This document shows, in pieces, positions 28,299-29,168 of a stretch of 29,168 nt of DNA. The notes under the pieces are model-generated. The model searched no databases and was not told where the DNA came from. It was given only the letters and a program-made list of their open reading frames with translations. Made by a program: the position numbers and the translations under genes. Location of the stretch: NCBI RefSeq assembly GCF_002811955.1, contig NZ_NPEF01000013.1:2924-32091 (forward strand), in the 5' to 3' direction. Each line of letters opens with the position of its first letter. Position 1 is the stretch's first letter. The DNA is from Leptospira ellisii (GTDB lineage: Bacteria; Spirochaetota; Leptospiria; Leptospirales; Leptospiraceae).

Positions 28299-29168
28299 AT
28301 GTCGATATTCGTTCCGAGTCCCCCGTTAAGATCCGCGTTTTCGATCGCCGCACTGCTCGCTTTCTGCGCGGCTTCGATGATCTACGTCGCGGAAAAACTG
28401 CTGACGTACCGATCAGCCTTCGAGTTGTATCCGCTTCTGTTTCTTCCTTTGTTTCTCCGTTCCGACCGTACGGAAATACGAAACCGGATCCTGTATTTTT
28501 TACCCGGAACGGTCTTCGTACTTTCGGGAATTTGGTTTCATAGGTTGAGTTTGATTTGGATCGGTTCGTTTTGGAACGCGCTCGCGGTTTTGCACGGAAG
28601 CGGAATCCCCTTGGCGTGGCCCGCACCGTTGCTCGTATTCGCGGTTCCTCCGATCACGGGTTTCGGTTCTCTTTTCGTAGGATACAAACTTCGTCTGCTC
28701 GTAACGGAAATCGCGGCCGTTGCGATCCGACGCATAGATTCCGCAGCGACCGCGGTCGGGAATCGGATCTTCTTCGACGGAAATTGGTTCGTGGTGGATC
28801 GGGTTTGCGAAGGTTTGAAGATGGGACTCGCCGCAGCATTGATCGCCGCCGCATTCGCACTTCGTTCGGATCGGACCGGAAAAATTCTCGTTTTGGGAGC
28901 CGCGTTTCCCCTTTGGTTCTTTTCCAATCTTTTGAGAGTGTGCACGTTAGTCGTCTTTCAAATTTCCCCTTCGTCCTGGAGACACGAGTTTTTAGGAATC
29001 GTCTTTTTCATAACGGGGGTAGTGATTCCCCTTTCCTGGATCGCGCTGTTTTTTCCGGAGAAAAAAAATCACGCTTCTCCCGAAACGCGAAAGATTACTC
29101 TTTCTTTCGCGGATCGTTTGCGGTTCCCTTCCGCCGGTGTTTGGATCCTTCTACCGCTTCTGACCGTT
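28299..29168 (+). CDS. Exosortase (archaeosortase/exosortase family), C-terminus beyond the window
   Basis: An open frame of 290 codons from ATG 28299 to the window edge. The protein is a polytopic membrane enzyme with about seven or more hydrophobic segments. The catalytic triad of the family is visible: Cys170 in VDRVCEGLKMG, Arg213 in FFSNLLRVCTLVVFQ and His229 in SWRHEFLGIVFF, each next to a transmembrane stretch as expected. Such enzymes cleave PEP-type C-terminal signals and are thought to transfer the substrate to a lipid or glycan carrier. The gene begins 7 bases after its apparent substrate gene, without its own ribosome site, so translation is probably coupled. A C-terminal extension past residue 255 is present and incomplete. 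Confidence 0.88.
   Translation, partial: MSIFVPSPPLRSAFSIAALLAFCAASMIYVAEKLLTYRSAFELYPLLFLPLFLRSDRTEIRNRILYFLPGTVFVLSGIWFHRLSLIWIGSFWNALAVLHGSGIPLAWPAPLLVFAVPPITGFGSLFVGYKLRLLVTEIAAVAIRRIDSAATAVGNRIFFDGNWFVVDRVCEGLKMGLAAALIAAAFALRSDRTGKILVLGAAFPLWFFSNLLRVCTLVVFQISPSSWRHEFLGIVFFITGVVIPLSWIALFFPEKKNHASPETRKITLSFADRLRFPSAGVWILLPLLTV

Overview
This window reads as a chromosomal segment of a spirochaete of the genus Leptospira, from a species with higher GC content than L. interrogans. The assignment rests on an LruC-domain lipoprotein, the family of the leptospiral recurrent uveitis antigen LruC, a loose spirochaete-type lipobox, the style of the sensor kinase and HDOD genes, and short dispersed intergenic palindromes. 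This is recognition by eye; no search was run. No rRNA, tRNA, CRISPR array, insertion sequence or prophage was seen. Genes are dense and on both strands.

Layout. Bases 1-546 (-) hold the 5' part of a multi-pass membrane protein cut by the window edge. An aldo/keto reductase (+) converges with truD (-). A MarR-type regulator and a DoxX membrane protein (+) follow and share a putative operator. A GMC-type flavin oxidoreductase (-) comes next, then a GNAT/VOC pair (+) that converges with a HI0933-type flavoprotein (-). A second DoxX gene and a pirin gene (-) diverge from an SRPBCC-domain gene and a GAF hybrid histidine kinase (+).

From 16011 down to 11867 (-) runs a biosynthetic operon: a 35-residue Val/Leu-rich leader peptide, an intrinsic terminator, acetolactate synthase large subunit, an ACT-domain small-subunit-like protein, anthranilate synthase component I and the glutamine amidotransferase. 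The leader has the anatomy of a classical transcription attenuator, and it also carries one Trp codon. Thiol peroxidase (tpx, +) diverges from it. A zinc alcohol dehydrogenase and an aldehyde dehydrogenase (both -) follow, the first with a palindromic operator inside its promoter.

The right third is on the + strand: an HDOD protein with a degenerate GHKL ATPase-like front half, the LruC-domain lipoprotein, a NarL-type two-component pair (PAS histidine kinase plus LuxR-type regulator), and at the far right a dedicated protein-sorting pair. That pair is an 875-residue polytopic protein with a VIT domain and a C-terminal PEP-type sorting signal, followed after 7 bases by an exosortase with its Cys/Arg/His catalytic residues. 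The exosortase is cut by the window edge.

The most interesting items are the one-substrate exosortase system, the branched-chain amino acid attenuator in front of a mixed BCAA/tryptophan operon, a dispersed GGAACTCC-centred palindrome whose arms change in a compensating way between copies, and the shared operator sites around marR and doxX.
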